Shown one piece after another: positions 15,279-16,084 of a stretch of DNA of 16,084 nucleotides. Location of the stretch: positions 1-16,084 of the forward strand of contig CAXTTV010000113.1 in assembly GCA_964247295.1 (NCBI GenBank). Direction: 5' to 3'. Every line of letters starts with the position of its first letter. Within the stretch, counting starts at the first letter, position 1. The stretch comes from CAXTTV01 sp964247295 (lineage in GTDB: Bacteria > Chloroflexota > Ktedonobacteria > Ktedonobacterales > Ktedonobacteraceae). The position numbers and the translations under genes were made by a program. The notes beneath the pieces were generated by a model. It saw nothing but the letters and a program-made list of their open reading frames with translations. It searched no databases and was not told the DNA's origin.

Positions 15279-16064
15279 TTACCTATCTAGCCGCAGGCGT
15301 TTCTCCGCCAGCAGTTGGAGTACCAGAGTAGAGAGCGTTGAGAGAATGTGCGGGGGCGGCTTCTGACCGATCGCCGGCGAGATAATTGTTTCAGCGTATG
15401 GGGCCCAGCGGACAAGATCCTCATAAGTAACATTCTTAGAAGATGCCCAGCGGACCGATCCCCCAGGAAGAGAGAGCCAGTTTTTCGGATTGGATGCGCG
15501 CCAATTGGTCCATAGCAGGGCCGAGTGTGGTACCTCATAGCTATCAAGAATTGGCACCGCACATGGAACTGCCGGCAGGTGAGGAGCGTCTTGTCTCCAG
15601 CACCACCATTCTGGTTCATTGGCAGGAATGGATGCAGGGAGCCAGCCACGCAGACGATCCCTGGCCAACTCACGAGCGATCAGAATCGCCATGGCTGACG
15701 CGACCTGGACATAGCCCCGGCTCTCGTAGCGCAGCACATGATGACCGCTCCAACGGGAAAGGGTCGCGTTGGATACTGAGATATCTAGATAAGAGACAAA
15801 TGTCTTCAAAGAGAGCCCTTCGCTATCCGAAAGGCCCGATTTCTCAAGAAGACAGTGCTCAGCTCGTGTACGCGCCTCAATAAAACAAGGCAAAAGTTGT
15901 TGCACAAAATCTTCCAAAAAACAACGCGTCTCTGGTTGCTTAGCTGCCTCATCCGTCCAGATGCTTTGTAGCGTTGAGTACTGAAGCAAGGCAATATGCC
16001 GGACCATACTACTGGGAAGAGGAGCGAAGGCTGGAAAGGGAATGCTGCATGGGCCGCGTAACAC
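15279..16064 (-). CDS. Uncharacterised 261-residue protein, possible helix-turn-helix segment
   Basis: I do not recognise this family. It starts at GTG (16064), supported by a perfect AGGAGG eight bases upstream. No signal peptide or transmembrane helix is seen. Residues 94-135 (VSNATLSRWSGHHVLRY, then QVASAMAILIAREL) resemble the turn-recognition helix and following helix of MerR-like or DUF1836-like DNA-binding modules, where a short helix with TLxRW is followed by an Arg/Tyr-rich wing. That resemblance is weak and is my inference. The second half is rich in Trp and Pro (PEWWCWRQD, LLWTNWRA, NWLSLPGG), and the protein has six cysteines without an obvious metal motif. It is convergent with the YceI operon, 69 bases away. 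It could be a lineage-specific regulator. Confidence 0.65.
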   Translation of the reverse strand: MLRGPCSIPFPAFAPLPSSMVRHIALLQYSTLQSIWTDEAAKQPETRCFLEDFVQQLLPCFIEARTRAEHCLLEKSGLSDSEGLSLKTFVSYLDISVSNATLSRWSGHHVLRYESRGYVQVASAMAILIARELARDRLRGWLPASIPANEPEWWCWRQDAPHLPAVPCAVPILDSYEVPHSALLWTNWRASNPKNWLSLPGGSVRWASSKNVTYEDLVRWAPYAETIISPAIGQKPPPHILSTLSTLVLQLLAEKRLRLDR

Positions 16065-16072
16065 AGTGGGGA

Positions 16073-16078
16073 CCTCCT
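16073..16078 (-). promoter_or_regulatory. Shine-Dalgarno supporting the GTG start
   Basis: On the minus strand AGGAGG lies eight bases before GTG at 16064-16062. It is the strongest evidence that this unrecognised ORF is a real gene and that it begins with GTG. The promoter lies beyond the right edge of the window. Confidence 0.75.
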
Positions 16079-16084
16079 ATAAAT

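Noticed and set aside
15443..15883. 146-residue plus-strand ORF antisense to the right-edge gene
   Set aside because: No ribosome site and low-complexity composition; the minus-strand ORF has a perfect AGGAGG and spans it completely.

Overview
The window looks like chromosomal DNA of a Gram-positive-type (single-membrane) soil bacterium. My best guess is the Ktedonobacteria class of the phylum Chloroflexota. This is an inference from intermediate GC, AT-rich intergenic spacers, Rcp1-like response regulators next to multi-PAS kinases, a secreted peptidoglycan amidase of actinobacterial style, and an F420-type deazaflavin oxidoreductase family member beside a cytochrome bd operon. No rRNA, tRNA, CRISPR or insertion sequence was seen, and nothing looks obviously transferred.

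Layout. (1) 48-1841, minus: a secreted two-domain cell-wall hydrolase (lysozyme-like domain, then a zinc amidase, then an SH3-like tail); its start is probably an internal TTG preceded by a good ribosome site. (2) 1842-2306: a 465-base divergent AT-rich regulatory region with several dyads. (3) 2307-6052, plus: three overlapping signalling genes, namely a triple-PAS histidine kinase, a stand-alone CheY/Rcp1-like receiver, and a receiver-first histidine kinase, closed by a strong hairpin terminator at 6073-6110. (4) 6122-7648, minus: a secreted phosphoesterase of the phospholipase C/AcpA family, convergent with the kinases. (5) 7893-13867, minus: cydD-cydC-cydA-cydB, a complete cytochrome bd quinol oxidase operon with its own assembly ABC transporter and a terminator just after cydB. 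(6) 14098-15209, plus: a YceI-family lipoprotein and a small deazaflavin/F420H2-quinone-reductase-like protein, divergent from cyd. (7) 15279-16064, minus: an unrecognised 261-residue protein with a possible helix-turn-helix segment.

How the parts may work together. The bd oxidase is a membrane quinol:O2 oxidoreductase, and CydDC is needed for its assembly in species where it has been studied. The divergent YceI lipoprotein (a family that binds polyisoprenoids) and the quinone-reductase-like protein could belong to the same quinone/redox theme, sharing a control region with repeated GAGGAAAA boxes and a perfect 14-bp palindrome. The kinase triplet looks like a self-contained phosphorelay. The amidase and phosphoesterase are exported hydrolases. 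I see no clearly new molecular system. The most worthwhile leads are the receiver/kinase overlap cluster, the dyad-rich control regions, the uncharacterised protein at the right edge, and a strong over-representation of GATC.
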